NCBI GenBank assembly: GCA_028571685.1
Contig: CM053143.1
Coordinates: forward strand, 195,617,829 to 195,681,828
Length of the DNA stretch: 64,000 nt
Direction of reading: 5' to 3'
From: Heterohyrax brucei
Lineage: Eukaryota; Chordata; Mammalia; Hyracoidea; Procaviidae
The notes below the pieces were generated by a model. That model was given only the letters and a program-made list of their open reading frames with translations. It searched no databases and was not told where the DNA came from. Below are positions 21,486 through 33,162 of this stretch, piece by piece (position 1 is the stretch's first letter; the number at the start of each line of letters is the position of its first letter). The position numbers were made by a program, and so were the translations under genes.

Positions 21486-23687
21486 GGCCTTTTAGAACCT
21501 GGGAAGGTCTTTGGCAGATTCGCCCAGTGGGACAGGTGATTGATGTCCTGACGGCCACCTCCACGGGCACTCACTGCTGGTCCGTGTGGAATGAAGCCCT
21601 GACCGCGTTTTGTTTTCTCCAATCATCATGATTATCTCACAAAAGGTGAATGAAGACAGCAGACCTCCACCTTTTGTTCTCTTTCAAGCAGAGAGAAAAC
21701 AGGGAGAAAGTTGTGATGGTTAAGGTGGCGTGTCTCAGGCCACGACTCTCGGTGGCCCAGCAGTTACGGAAATGAAAGGACTTGGCTGCTGGGTGACGAC
21801 GTAACCTGGCGGTCACATGGGGACACGATCACCCCCACCAGGTGACCTGACGCGGGCAGCCCGTCAGCGGAAGGGGGAGTCCCCTCAGGGACACGGCCTC
21901 ATCTGGCGCATGTGGCCGTTCTGGCGAGGCGCCCCGGCTCACTGTGGATCCTGTATCCAGCTTGTTCCAGCTTGTCGTCCTCTGGCCTCCGGGTCTTGGG
22001 CCTCGAGTGGCCTGCCACGCGGCGTGCTGATCTCGGGTCGGTCAGCCTTCGCCTCCAGTGCCCGGCACCCTGCCGTCTATCCTGCTGCCTGCCCGCCGCC
22101 CGAGGCAGGAGGAACCTCCAGCCAGACTCCTGACCCACAGGCTGGGGACCTGTCGGCCTCCACGACTGCAGGAGCCGTGCCCTCGAGGTCAGGCTCTCTC
22201 TGTACCTAGACACGCTTCGCTGGTTTCACGTCTCCAGACAACCTCGGCTAAGCCACACGATAAAACACAAGCTCAGCAAAGCTGTGTGAAACCGGACTAT
22301 TCTAATTCTCCAGGTGGCAGGTCGGGGGCATCACCCCTGGAAAAAGCAGCTAAGCTGTACAGACACTGCATTCTTTGTGCAGATGTCCCCCTTTGATTTA
22401 AAGCGGAGAAAACTACAAACACCCCCACACGCCCTAATGTATCCTTAACAGTGCTCTTTATGATCGGGAGAAATGGAAACAGCCGCGTGTCCAGCAGCAG
22501 CCAAATAACCTCATCTCTCCACTGAAAGTTAGGCAGCCGTGAAACAGATACAGTGTATCACTCAGGAAAAAGCCACATGGTGGGGGAGGCGGGAGCAAGC
22601 TTGGCTTGTAGCTTGTCGCCTGCAGAGGAAAGCCAAGCCAGAGACGGTGGTGGGGAGGGAGGCTGGGGGGGGGTCCCCCTCTGGACTGATTTTCATGGTT
22701 CTCATGTCATTTCTAGGCCAATTAAAAACAAAAATAAAACAAGATGGGGGTGGCTCCAGGGTGAAACGGGCAAGAGTTACAAATTTACCAGAGAACAACT
22801 AAATCTGATCAGGAAATTCAATTACAGCTCTGGAGATGCAGATGGGAACTATGAGGTTCTGGCCCGTTCCCTCAGATGTGGGGGAAGGAAACAGGGTCTC
22901 CTCACTCTGGCAGGCTTCTCAGCGATGCCACCGCAGGGCTGGTGGCCCCGAGGGCATGGTGCTCTGTCCCTGCCTCCTGGACAGCCCCGGGCAGGCGTGC
23001 TCAACCCCGTGACCACGGCTGTCTCTCCAAGGGCCCTGGTCCCCCCAGAGACACAGATGACTCGAGGGTGGGCATGAGCCTCTCCTGTGTGCCGCCCCCT
23101 GGGGCTTCGGGGCCGGGGCTTCGGGGCCACATCTTCTACTGCAGCCCTGTCATCTGCTGAATGACCTCCCCGCTTCTAGGAAGACGGCTGGGGAAGAAGA
23201 CCTCCTGCAGATGGCCAGCCGTGGGGAGATGCTGGGGTGGTCCCCACCCGTTCACACCTTCCTTGAGACGCCCATGCCGTGACAGTCCAACCCCAGGTGA
23301 GGACTGAGCTCCTTAAGACACCTTTGGGGTGGCCTGGTACTCTAGTCACCCTCCCGGCCCCCCAAAGGTACAGTGGTACAGCCAGGGTCCCAGAGAGGAG
23401 CAGGAGCACCTCCCTCCTGACCTCAGGATGAAGGATGAAGACATAGGACCCTTCGGAGGCTGCCACCCCCAAAGCCGCTGTCCCCAGAGGTAGAGGAGAA
23501 GCCACTGGGAAGCTGAAAGGCCCCCGTCCCCCGGGGAGGCTGGCTGCCTCTGCCCGCAGGAGGCCATTAGCACATGTCTGACCTAAGTGGCCACGCCTGG
23601 CGCTCGTCTACTGAGCTGGGTCGCCCCGTCCCTCCTCTCCACCCTCTGTCCCTCCCTCCCTCCCTTCCTCCCTCATTCCCGCCTTTA

Positions 23688-23868
23688 TGCTGCCAGGAGC
23701 CATCAAGTTGACGCCCACTTACAGTGACCCCGTGACAGAGCAGAGCTGCCCTGTAGGGTGTCCTCAGCTGTCACCCTCACAGGAGCGGGTGGCTGGGTTT
23801 CTCGCCTGCGGTTTGAACCTGTGACCTCTGGGTCAGCAGCTGAGCACTTCTCCATTGCACCACAGCTT
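23688..23868 (-). mobile_element. AfroSINE
   Basis: Antisense order: gttgacgcccacttacagtg, agagcagagctgccctgtag, ctgcggtttgaacctgtgac and a gcacttctccattgcaccac head. Preceded by a short (TCCC)n tract. Confidence 0.85.
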
Positions 23869-24059
23869 ATTCACCTTTCCCCCCTTCTTTTTAAAGTGAT
23901 GTTAAAACATCTCCTGTTTTAACTGTTAAAAGAAAGAGCCTCATGACCTTTTCCCATTTCAGACCCAGGGTGGCTGGAGGGCGCCCAACACAGCCCAGAG
24001 ACCAGGACTTCACCCCTTCCTGAAGCTCCAGCTCTTCTCCCTCTCTCTGCCCCTCTCTG

Positions 24060-24330
24060 CCCTCACCTGGGCTCTCTCCTGCCACAGGGCCTTTGCACAT
24101 GCCCTGTCCACCACCAGAAACACCTTCCTCTGTGCCCTTCCCAAACCCACTTGGTTCCTGACCTTCAGGCTTCAGACAGAACATCCCCTTGTAGGGGTCT
24201 CCCTGGATGCTGGGTCTAAGTCCCCCTTCGGCCCCATTTCCACCTCCTTATTCCCTGGTAGCTCAAAGCCCCACTTGCACTAATTGTACTGGCTCATCTG
24301 CCCCCTAATTTTCTGCCTGTCCTGTCTGCA
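24060..24330. repeat. Ancient L2 LINE fragment
   Basis: Contains cacagggcctttgcacatgc and further blocks (caccttcctctgtgccctt, gggtctccctggatgct) in the order seen in mammalian L2 3' ends. Assigned by recall. Confidence 0.55.
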
Positions 24331-24868
24331 CTCTCACAGTGGGAAACGGGGTGTCCTCTCAAGCTGTGATGCCAGCTTCTGCCACAGCTCCCGCCCCATG
24401 CTTGGTGCTCTGTAAATACGTGTGGAAAGAAGGGGGCCTTTCTGTGCTCCTGAACTGGCCTGGGGAGGGGTCTTCTCTGGACAGAGACCGGGTGGAGCTG
24501 GCTCAGATCCCAGGCTGAGACTCGCTTTCTTTCTAAGGAGTCGGGTGGTCTTAGCAGCTTCCTCAGCCTCTTGGAACCTCACCTCCTCTGTGCAGGAGGC
24601 TAGCAGCTGAGCAGGGAGAATGCTGAGCCGGGGGCTGTGCAGCGTCCAGCACAGGGCCAGGTAGCCCCTGGGGCAGGGCCAGGCAGCTCCTGGGGGAGGG
24701 CAGCTCCCAGGTCCCCTTCTGGGCTTGCCCAGGCAAGGGAAAGAAGGGCACTAACTGAGCACCTCCCGGAGGCCAGCTGCTAGCACGCTGGGGGAGTAAA
24801 ACAGATGCCACTGTCCCTGGAAACTCGGTCACAGTCAAGCGTCAGGAGAGGAAGGGTGGGGCAGGAGT

Positions 24869-24969
24869 GGAGAGCAGAGGCCTGGACCAGCTGTGGGCCA
24901 CCCCTAAGTGAGGGTCCCCTGAAAATGTCACCACATGCAGAGTTCTGGGAATCAGCTCAGACAGCAGGA
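24869..24969 (+). repeat. Direct duplicate, copy 1 (partner 25854-25951)
   Basis: About 100 bp sharing agaggcctggaccagctgtg, taagtgagggtcccc, ccacatgcagagttctggga and atcagctcagacagcagg with the second copy 985 bp away. The pair brackets exon e. Confidence 0.9.
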
Positions 24970-25196
24970 AGAGTCAGCAGAAACCCAGGGAGGATGGGAG
25001 CTGGGTGCGGTGAGGCCGGGAGGGCCAGGCTGGCTGGGAGGGGTGAGCGCTGACCCAGGACACATCGCCAGGTATGCTTCTGACCCTCCTGACCCGGGAG
25101 AGGTGGACACCTGGGATGGCTCTTTGTCCCACGGGTCTGTGCGGGCTCAGGAGCTGGTCAGAGGCCTGGTGGAGGCGGGTGGGAGGCTTCTCTTAC

Positions 25197-25286
25197 CCTG
25201 GGCAGTGCATACTTGGGCAGCTTCATCAGGACAAATTCATTGCGACGATAAGAGACATAGTATTTGGTCCGGTTTGTTGAGGTTAC
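25197..25286 (-). CDS. SORCS2: SORCS2 exon e
   Basis: A 90-nt exon, 30 codons, phase 0-0. The acceptor is AG at 25288-25287 and the donor is GTAAGA from 25196. The peptide starts VTSTNRTKYYVSYRRNEF and ends VLMKLPKYALPR. YYVSYRRN and MKLPKYALP are hallmarks of all SorCS proteins. NRT is a potential N-glycosylation site at the same place as the human NQT. The final residue is R where human has K, because the exon ends AGG. Two direct copies of a ~100-bp intronic segment lie on either side (24869-24969 and 25854-25951). Loss of this exon alone would not shift the frame. Confidence 0.97.
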
Positions 25287-26928
25287 CTAACAGGACAGGA
25301 ATAAATACCCTTGAGAAGGGGCTGTCTCGCTGTCAAGCAGGTCTTCAGAAACAAAAACTGTACATTCTAATTAGTGGGTAGAAATGCACTGTTGCTTTCC
25401 TTGTACCTGCTCTACCAGAAATGGACAGACTCCTATCCATCCTTTGAAGCCCCAGATCAAATGCCCTTCCTCTGTGAAATCTTCCTCCACCTTCTCACCT
25501 GGAATGATCTCTGCTCCCCACGCTCTCTCAGCGCCTCATCTCCCTGCATCTGAACTGTGAGAAAAGGTGGAGAGAGTTCTATTCCCCAGAACTTCTCTTA
25601 CGGAGAGTGAGCGTCCACTGAGCCACTGAGGACAGTGGGAGACAAGTGGTACCAAACGTGAACCAGAAAAGAGGACACCAAGACACCGGGCCCGAGGGAT
25701 GAAAGGGGGCCAGCCCCCCGGCACACTTCTGACGTGCCAGTCCCGTCCTGCTGCTTCACCCGGGGCAGCTCGTGGGAGTGTCACGACAGGCCCGTGTCCA
25801 TGTGACAGACGAGACCACTGAGGCATGGTGGCTAGGACAGCCTTGGGAAGAGTCGAGAGCGGAGGCCTGGACCAGCTGTGGGCCACAGTAAGTGAGGGTC
25901 CCCCCCAATGTCTCCACATGCAGAGTTCTGGGAATCAGCTCAGACAGCAGGGAGAGAGGCGTCTGCTTCTTGGGGAGGAGGGGTGCCCACGAGTCAGCAA
26001 AGAGGGAGGGGCAGGAGAGAGGAAAGGGGGTCGGGGGCAGTGCTGTCCCGGGGGCTGTAAGTCTCCCTGGGCACCTGCGTGAGTGTGAACACGCGACAGG
26101 GGTCTCCTCAGGGCGTGTTCCGCTTGCTGCCTATGCCCAGGTATTCCAGCAGGACCCACTCTCCCCCCGTCTCATCGTCTGACCCGCGGACCCTGGCACG
26201 TGGCCTGCAGGAGCACCCAGACCTCTAGAATTTGATGTACAGCCTCTCCAAAGCTGCACAAGGAGAGTTTGGGGCCCTGGAGGGGTGCCACAGGCTGCAG
26301 GGGCCTTTCCCAGAAGGAAACTCCGGATGTATCTCATGGGCCACCGGTTAGGTTGCCGGGGATTGGTTCTGTCCCTGCTAGAATGGCTGTTCTACTGATT
26401 TGAGCCATCAGCAGCAGCTAAGGCTGTTCTGGAAGGGGTGAACCCCTCCTCAGGAGAGGCAATCAAGAAGCTGTATGGCCAGCTGCTTATTGACTGGGTC
26501 ACGTGGTTTCTGAGAGTGGCCCCACCTGGGACCTCTGTCTCCCAAAAGCATCAGGGCACAGCCAGCAGGGTCCTGATGGCTGGCCATCGTGTGGCCAGTG
26601 ACAGATGGCTGATGACAAGAAACAGTTGCCCAGTTTGTTCCAACATCACCAAAAGAAATTGGGGCAAATGGAATCAGGCTTGGGGACGTCAGGCGGGACG
26701 TGGGGTCGGGGGACAGTGTTCATGGTGGACAGAAGGAGGTGGGTCCAACTTACCCCAGAGCCTGGCCTGGTGTTTGTCATGGGCTTTTGGGATGCCCTCA
26801 GCCCCGAGGCCCAGGAGACACCATGGACTGCTAACCAGCCATTGAAAACAGGACAGCCCTGTCATCATGCCCCCTAAGAGGCCGATGCGCACCCCACCGC
26901 CCAATGCGGGAGTCCTCGGTGGCCGCAC
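25287..26928 (-). other. SORCS2: SORCS2 intron d-e
   Basis: 1.6 kb with an L2-like trace at 25425-25560 and the second duplicate at 25854-25951. The rest, including 25960-26928, shows nothing I can name. Confidence 0.8.
25854..25951 (+). repeat. Direct duplicate, copy 2 (partner 24869-24969)
   Basis: Same orientation as copy 1 and roughly 90% similar by eye. It carries a few small indels (ccacagtaagtg versus ccacccctaagtg). It lies 568 bp upstream of exon e in transcript sense. Confidence 0.9.
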
Positions 26929-27047
26929 CTTAAGGAAGACATAGTCACCCTGCACCGTCAGGGAGCCGGCGTCGATGGGTCCTGCGAACGGTGCCCTCAG
27001 CATCTTCTGGGAGCAGCTGTGAATCTGGCAGGTGACGTAACGGGAAC
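26929..27047 (-). CDS. SORCS2: SORCS2 exon d
   Basis: A 119-nt exon from AG at 27049-27048 to donor GT at 26928-26927. It completes the split Gly codon and runs in phase to a final AAG (Lys). The peptide begins SRYVTCQIHSCSQKMLRAPF, continues AGPIDAGSLTVQGDYVFLK, and keeps the two cysteines of the VTC…C motif. In human SORCS2 the equivalent of HSCSQK is HNCSEK (from memory), so the N-C-S glycosylation sequon is absent here. The junction with exon c gives GGGSRY where human has GGDFRY. No frame disruption is seen. Confidence 0.96.
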
Positions 27048-27776
27048 CTGCAGGAGGTGACAGCATTGCCGCGGCTGAGCACCAGAACCTGCCCTGGACA
27101 CAGCCAGACAGAAAGCTGCTCCCGGCTCCGCGCCACCACGGCCCACGGGCTTCTGTCACGGGGTTGAGTTCTGAGGGCACTGCCCTGTGATCCCAGCTTC
27201 CTGGGGGCTGGCATCCTGCCAGGCGCGTGGCTACGAGTTGCCCTCCTGGCCTTACGCACCAGCAGTCCCAGTGTAGAGACGGGCTAGGTGATGGGTCTTA
27301 AGCAGAGTGTGTGAACCACAGCCCACAGGCTGGATGCCACGTGTCTCAGGTTTGCACAGTAACATTTGATTGGCCCACAGCTTGTTCACACACTGGCTAT
27401 GGCTGTTTTCAGGCCAGCACGTGAGGCCCCCGGCTCTCCTGGTATGCCAGCTGGGGTGCGGTGGCAGGCACCTCCTCATGGGAGGGACAAAGCCATGAGG
27501 GTCCCCGTCCTGCCTCAGTGGGCAGCAGGGTTCAGGCTCAGCAATCAGGAGACACTGCAGGCTCAGGGGCCAGAGCTAATCACCCTCTTAGTGGACATCT
27601 CCACGGGAGCAGAGCTTCCTGACCTCCATTTACGTCCCCCTAGAAAAGAAGCAGTTCAAACGAAGCCCCATCTGAGAGCAGCCGGGTGCGGCGGGCTGGG
27701 TGGCTGCTGAAGGGGTAGAGCTGAGCCCGGGCTGCAAGGGCGGCCCTGTCCTGGGGCCGGCCACCGCTTGGCTTAC
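27048..27776 (-). other. SORCS2: SORCS2 intron c-d
   Basis: 729 bp with no recognisable repeat or other feature. Confidence 0.8.
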
Positions 27777-27841
27777 CTCCGCCGGGGTCCTGGGCCTCCA
27801 TGTGGACCAGGTCGGCACTGCTGTCTGCTCCGGCCACAGCC
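27777..27841 (-). CDS. SORCS2: SORCS2 exon c
   Basis: A 65-nt exon. Its first base completes the Trp codon of exon b, and it ends after the first base of a Gly codon (phase 1). The acceptor is AG at 27843-27842 and the donor is GTAAGC from 27776. It encodes AVAGADSSADLVHMEAQDPGG. The remembered human counterpart reads SVSGVDADPDLVHVEAQDLGG, so the N-terminal half of this exon is among the most divergent parts of the window while DLVHxEAQD is kept. The intron-exon phases agree with exon b and exon d, which argues against a processed or broken copy. Confidence 0.94.
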
Positions 27842-28017
27842 CTGGAGAAGAGCAAGAGTGGGCATCAGGGGGGCCGCCACGGCTTTCTGAAGCCCACCTC
27901 ATTCAGGGAGATGGAGGGGCCCTGGGCCCTTCTTTGCTGGACCCTGGAGAAGCAAAGAGGGTCCCACATGGGGAACACCAGCCAGGAGTGCCAGGAAGGG
28001 CCCGGGGCGGCGAAGGT

Positions 28018-28082
28018 GGAAAGGAGCCCTGGCAGACCAATGGTTAGTGCTTGGCGGCTGACCGGATGGTAGAAGGTTGGAA
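28018..28082 (+). mobile_element. AfroSINE head fragment
   Basis: Reads aaaggagccctggcagacca, tggttagtgcttggcggctg and gaaggttgg, matching the tRNA-like head of the SINE. The body is missing. Confidence 0.6.
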
Positions 28083-28114
28083 CAGACCGGCCTCTCTGCA
28101 GGACAAAGAACAGG

Positions 28115-28340
28115 AGACCTGATGCCGTGAGGACCATGGCTACTGGGCCAGGGCCTCTGGTTAGCTCTGGCAACCCATGTCACGGAAGGACACACGGCCC
28201 GGTCAAGCACCACCCTCACGGTCACCAAGTCGGAGCCCCTCTCCTGCTTGATCTCCAGCCCTCTACTCAGCATGACACCCCGTCCAGGGGCCTGGTCCCT
28301 CCCGACGGCACATCTGACATACACGAGACCAACGCTCACC
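28115..28340 (-). mobile_element. RTE-class LINE fragment
   Basis: Antisense landmarks: tctactcagcatgacacccc, ggggcctggtccctcccgac and catctgacatacacgagacc. Diverged 3'-region fragment. Confidence 0.65.
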
Positions 28341-28472
28341 ACCCTTGGAAGCCTTAGCAGGCCAGTTGTCCGTCACAGGGCTCCCGAAGAGTCAAGACGA
28401 ACCTGACGGCCATGGGTCACGGAAGCGCAAGTGCCTCGGGCTTCAGGAACCAGAGAAGACTGCCCCCCGCCT

Positions 28473-28525
28473 GCGTGTGTGTCTGTGTCTGTGTCTGTGT
28501 GTGCGTGTGCGTGCGCGTGTGTGAA
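28473..28525. repeat. (TGTGTC/TGCG)n simple repeat
   Basis: About 50 bp of alternating pyrimidine-purine sequence (tgtgtctgtgtctgtgtctg, then tgcgtgtgcgtgcgcgtg), a potential Z-DNA former. Confidence 0.85.
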
Positions 28526-29862
28526 GGGCTGTGTAGGGAGCTCAGACGCAGGCAGCACCCAGCTGGTTGTTCTGCACAACAACCATCAGCTGCTTGGCTC
28601 TGCCAGTGTTACAGATGAGCAAACTGAGGCTTGGAGAAGTGCCGATACCTCTCTCCAGTCCTGCAGCGAGGAGACCAGAGACACTGGCTCCTTCACAAAC
28701 CTAAAGCTTGGCTCCCACAGCGCGCCCTGGGCGGAGCCGGGGGCAGGGCCGCCTGCCGATGCGGGAAGGAGGGACAAACAAGGACAGGCAGTCTGAGGCG
28801 CCCTCCGCTCCGGGGTCCCAGCGGGCATGTCCGTGCAACTCCCCACCATCCAGCCCCCACCTCCACACAGCGAGACGTGGACACAAACAAGGCCTTCAGC
28901 TCACTGCCGGGGTCGGCAGGGGGTGGGGGCCTCGATACCCCCGAACTGTCTCGTCTGCGGTGAGGATGATTAGGATGGCGACAAATCTGCCCTGGATTCC
29001 TGGGTACTCCTGCTCAGCACGCAGGCTGGGGTGACCCAGCCTGAACAATCCATCTGCCTGTCCCCTCGTCAGTATTAACGAGGGGTGCAGGGTCCTGGGC
29101 TGAGCCCCCGGTGGACTCCATACTGTCCCCAATAGTCCCTGCCGGGAGGAGCTGGCCCATGCAGGGCCCAGCCCACCCCCCATTGTGCTCAGGACCGGAG
29201 GGTCTGTTTGCTTTGCTTTCTCCAGGGGTGCCCAGGGGGCCCGGGTGGACAGGAGACCCTGCCTGTGGGCTGTGACTGGTGGCTGGAGTGGCCGCCACTC
29301 CCTGTATCCCTGTCTTTGACAAAGGAAACAGCTTGGTTTTAAGGTCAAATGTCAAGTCAGGGTGGACGACAGACACTTTGTCAGCTCTCGGGGGGGTGTC
29401 TCTCCCCTGACAGCCTTCTCTCTCTTCTGTCCAAAGAGGGACACCATTTCCTTCACTAGGAGCAGCGACACGCCCCAGCTGGGCAGACGAAAGTCAGTGT
29501 CACTGTTCCTTACGGATAACCTAGGGGCCCGGGGCCGGGTGACCCAGCAAGCAAGGTGTGCACGGGTGTGCCGCTGCCAGCTAGCCTGTTCGCACCGCCT
29601 CTGCGATTGTCTGCTCGTGAATTCACCCATGCTCGCTCACGCACATGCTTCCACACGCACCCACGCACTCAGGCCAGTGGGAAGTTGTGTGCCGTGGACG
29701 AGTGAGCACAAGCTGGGCACCCCGCGCTCCGCAGCCCTCCCTTGCAGCAGCGACCCCGGCCCTGCCACAGGCTCACTCACTGAGTCACCGATCACTGCCC
29801 GATTCAGTCTCACTCACAGAGTCAGGTATTCATTCATCCACCCCCTCCCTCACTCACTCCCG

Positions 29863-30205
29863 CGTGGTCCACCCACCCACCCACCCACCCATTCATTCAC
29901 TGGTCCACCCACCCACCACCCATTCATTCACTGGTCCACCCACCCACCCACCCATTCATTCACTGGTCCACCCACCCCCCACCCATTCATTCACTGGTCC
30001 ACTCACCCCCCCACCCATTCATTCACTGGTTCACCCACCCACCCATTCATTCACTGGTCCACCCACCCACCCACCCATTCATTCACTGGTTCACCCACTC
30101 ACCCACCCACCCATTCATTCACTGGTCCACCCACCCACCCAACCACCCACCCATTCATTCACTGGTCCACCCACCCACCACCCATTCATTCACTGGTCCA
30201 CCCAG
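29863..30205. repeat. Tandem repeat, ~28-bp unit, about 11 copies
   Basis: Unit: ccacccacccacccattcat followed by tcactggt. The number of 'ccac' steps varies between copies (3-5), so unit length ranges from about 24 to 36 bp. Confidence 0.92.
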
Positions 30206-31404
30206 CCACCTCGGTCTCTCACTGATTCCCTCACTGGCTGACACAGCTGCTCCTCCACCAACGCCCTCACTCACCCTCCCCCTTCCTCCCCTGCCCCCTC
30301 CTCTCGTCCTCTGCCCTGCCAGTCCCCGCTTCTCCGCTCCCCCCACCTCTGTCATCGAGGGGGCCCTGCCAGGCCCCATGCTCTGTGCAGGGCTCTGCAG
30401 TCAGGGCAGAGGACGGCAGAAGCCCCACTGGGAGAGCTCAGAGTAGGGGAGCCAGCCCAGCGCGTCCAGGGGAGCACTTACCAGCCCAGGGACATGGCCA
30501 AGGCCGGGGCTGCCACCTGTGGGTGTCCTGACCTTGGACAAGGACCTCTGTCACTTGGGGCCACTGTGCAGGTTGCACACGTTGGTACACAAGGACACTT
30601 AGTTGGTCTGTGGTGGGGACGTGTGGTCACTGCAGGGTGGCTGTATTACCGTGACTGCTGGGCACTGGGGGGACACGAAGGGGGCCTCAGCAGGCAGCCG
30701 TGGGGCTGGGCTGCCCTGGACGTCATGTGGCCCTTGGCCGCCCCTTCCCCTGCAGCACAGGCTAACAAGCTCACGTGCTGTTTGTGGTCTCTCTGAATGC
30801 TAATGAGAATGCCTGTCACACGGAGCATGGCCTGGCTGATTCGAGCTGTCCCTTAAAGGACAAAGAGCGCCTGGAGATGCTGTCAAAGAAGCGCTGTTCA
30901 CGGCTTACTGCCAGCCCACCGTCACCGAGTCCCCTGAATGGTGCCCGGCCTGGCGCCCCACCTCTGCTGTGATCACCCCCGAAGCATCACAGCACGGGGC
31001 TGCGGGCAGCCAGGAAAGACAACATGTGATTTGCCCAGATAATGACGGGTTTGAATTACCGTCAATTTACCTCTGGGCTCTGTGGGCAGGCAGCTTTCTC
31101 TCCCTAGCTGGAGGGGTCTCCCCAGAGCTTGGCCCCTGGGGCTCTCAGCCCCCCCCTCACTGGACAGCTCAGGCTCCCAACATGAGTGACATCAGTGACA
31201 AAGCCCATGACTGAGGATGGAGCCCCAGCTTCCCAGGAAGGACCTGGGTCCTGATGAGTAGCCACAGAGAGGGAACCCCACCTACCCCCACAAGCAAAAG
31301 GTGCAAAGGCCAGTGGGCAGGGTTCCTGGGGGCAGACATGGACACCAGCAGCTGGGGAGAGTGGTCGGGCCTTGGCATTGGGGAGGTGAGCCTGAAAACA
31401 CAGC

Positions 31405-31800
31405 TGGTGCCAGGCAAGGGACAGAAGGCTGCCTATGCCCCCTTTCCCGGGGGAGGATGAGGGTCCAGGAGGCATGTGCCAGGCAAGGGGCAGAGGGCTG
31501 ACCACGCACTCTCTCCTGGGGAAGACGGGGCCCAGGAGGTGTGTGCCAGGCAAGGGGCAGAGGGCTGCCCACGCACTCTCTCCTGGGGGAAGACGGGGCC
31601 CAGGAGGTGTGTGCCAGGCAAGGGGCAGAGGGCTGCCCACACACTCTCTCCTGGGGATGACGGGGCCCAGGAGGTGTGTGCCAGGCAAGGGGCAGAGGGC
31701 TGCCCACGCACTCTCTCCTGGGGGAAGACGGGGCCCAGGAGGTGTGTGCCAGGCAAGGGGCAGAGGGCTGCCAACGTGCCCGCTCCTGGGGGAGGACAGG
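31405..31800. repeat. Minisatellite, 67/68-bp unit, about 6 copies
   Basis: Unit: gtgtgccaggcaaggggcag, then agggctgcccacgcactctc and a cctgggggaagacggggccc block. Measured spacings are 68, 67 and 68 bp. It produces a long spurious minus-strand reading frame with a ~22-residue repeat. Confidence 0.93.
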
Positions 31801-31854
31801 GACCCAAGAGGCGTGCACACCCACATTCTGCACTGATAGGCACGTGGGCATGTA

Positions 31855-32160
31855 GGGGTATTTGTGCATCTGTATAAACATGTGAGTATGTGTGTGCGTT
31901 TGAGTACATGTATCAGTATCTGTGTGAGCCTATCTGTGAGTGTATATGGGTCAATATATGTGTGTATTTGTGCATGAGTGTGTACATGTGTAAGTAGGTG
32001 TGTGAGTGTATGAATCTGTGCATTGTGAGCATGTAAGTACAGGGTATGAGTGTGTAAATACGTTTCTGCATGTATGTAAACATGAGTGCACCAATGTGTG
32101 CACGTGAGTATGTATATACACGTATGTGCATGAGTGTACATGACTGCGTGTTCCCACAAG
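31855..32160. repeat. TG/TATG-rich low-complexity tract
   Basis: About 300 bp of imperfect tgtgagtatgtgtgtg-like sequence with interspersed 'catg' and 'gagtg' words, a decayed dinucleotide repeat. Confidence 0.8.
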
Positions 32161-32537
32161 AAGAGTGGTGTGGTGGGAAAGACACGTGTTGTATATGTTT
32201 CAATCCGAGAACTTTCTGGTGTGGCAGCAGGAGGGGACAGTGTACAGTCCCCATGGCTCTCAGCTTGGGCCACTGTCTGGACCTCGGAGGCCCCTTTTGC
32301 TCCGTGGGGAGACCAAGCCCAAGTGGGTGACGACCCTCCCTGGAAAGCCAGTGTGGGCCTGAGGGGGTGAAGGAGGAGGCAACTGGCTGGCCTGGGTGCC
32401 ATGCTCCAGCTCTTGGTACAGGCACGCCCGGCCATCTGCATTTGCCCTCCCCGGGTGGGCTCCCTGTGGCGAGGTGTGGGTATCTGGGCTCCATCCTGCA
32501 CCAGCCACACTTCCGAGGGGCAGGAGAGGACAGGCTG

Positions 32538-32985
32538 AGGTCAGCCGTCAAGCACTGAATTGTACCCCACAGATGTGTCTGTCAGTCTGGCTGGGCCACA
32601 GTCCCTGCTGCTGTACGGTTGTCCCCATTCTGTCCTCGGAAAGGGTTTTCACGTGTGCTGTAAGTTCTATCAACATCACGCAATGGGCCGATTAGGGGCA
32701 GCTACAGTGAGAAGGTCTGCAAGACTGGGCAGCCTCTTAAGCCAGTCTCTTTTGAGATATAAGAGAGAAGCGAGCAGAGACACATGGGAGACTTTATGTC
32801 CCCAAGGGAAGACTGGAACATTAAGGGACCTTCTTCGAGATTCAACCGACAGAGAAAGCCTCCCCAGGAGCTGGTGCCCTGAACTTGCTTGTCTAGCTCC
32901 TAGGCTGTGCGAGAATGAGTTTCTCCTTATTAAAGCCACCCACTCACAGTGCTTCTGTCCCAGCAGCACCACGTGACTGAGGTAC
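32538..32985 (+). mobile_element. LTR-like element (MaLR-type), copy 1
   Basis: Begins near gcactgaattgtaccccaca, contains cagtctcttttgagatataa and a gagaaagcctccccaggagc block, and ends gttaaagccaccc-like (ttattaaagccacccactca) with cttctgtcccagcagcacca. The order matches four other copies in this window. It is non-coding and resembles an ERVL-MaLR solo LTR; class by recall. Confidence 0.6.
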
Positions 32986-33162
32986 CAGGCCAGTATGAAG
33001 AGCCCAGCACAGGGCAGTGGAGCAGCCTGGAGCAGCCTGTGGGCCTGGAGCTGGACGAGGGGCTGCAGCACAGTGCCCGCCATGCCAGGGGCTGCCCGGA
33101 CAGTCACCCATCCCACCCTGGAGGTAGTCGAGGCTGAGAGGGGACCACAGGGACACCAAATA

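Larger units (their letters stand above)
19034..25196 (-). other. SORCS2: SORCS2 intron e-f
   Basis: 6.2 kb. It holds a GC-rich minisatellite at 19060-19200 and an L2/MIR-like trace at 19385-19500. A split RTE copy (19755-19958 and 20465-20725) contains a mariner-derived element. RTE sequence recurs at 21105-21485, a SINE at 23688-23868, L2-like sequence at 24060-24330 and the first of two direct duplicates at 24869-24969. 21500-23680 has no recognised feature apart from A-rich spots around 22720-22745. Confidence 0.8.

Noticed and set aside
29362..30225. 287-codon plus-strand frame rich in HPPTHSFTG
   Set aside because: Produced by the ~28-bp tandem repeat; low-complexity and frame-redundant.
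31104..32510. 468-codon open frame on the minus strand
   Set aside because: It spans a 67/68-bp minisatellite and a TG-rich tract. The peptide is a translation of repeats with no family signature.
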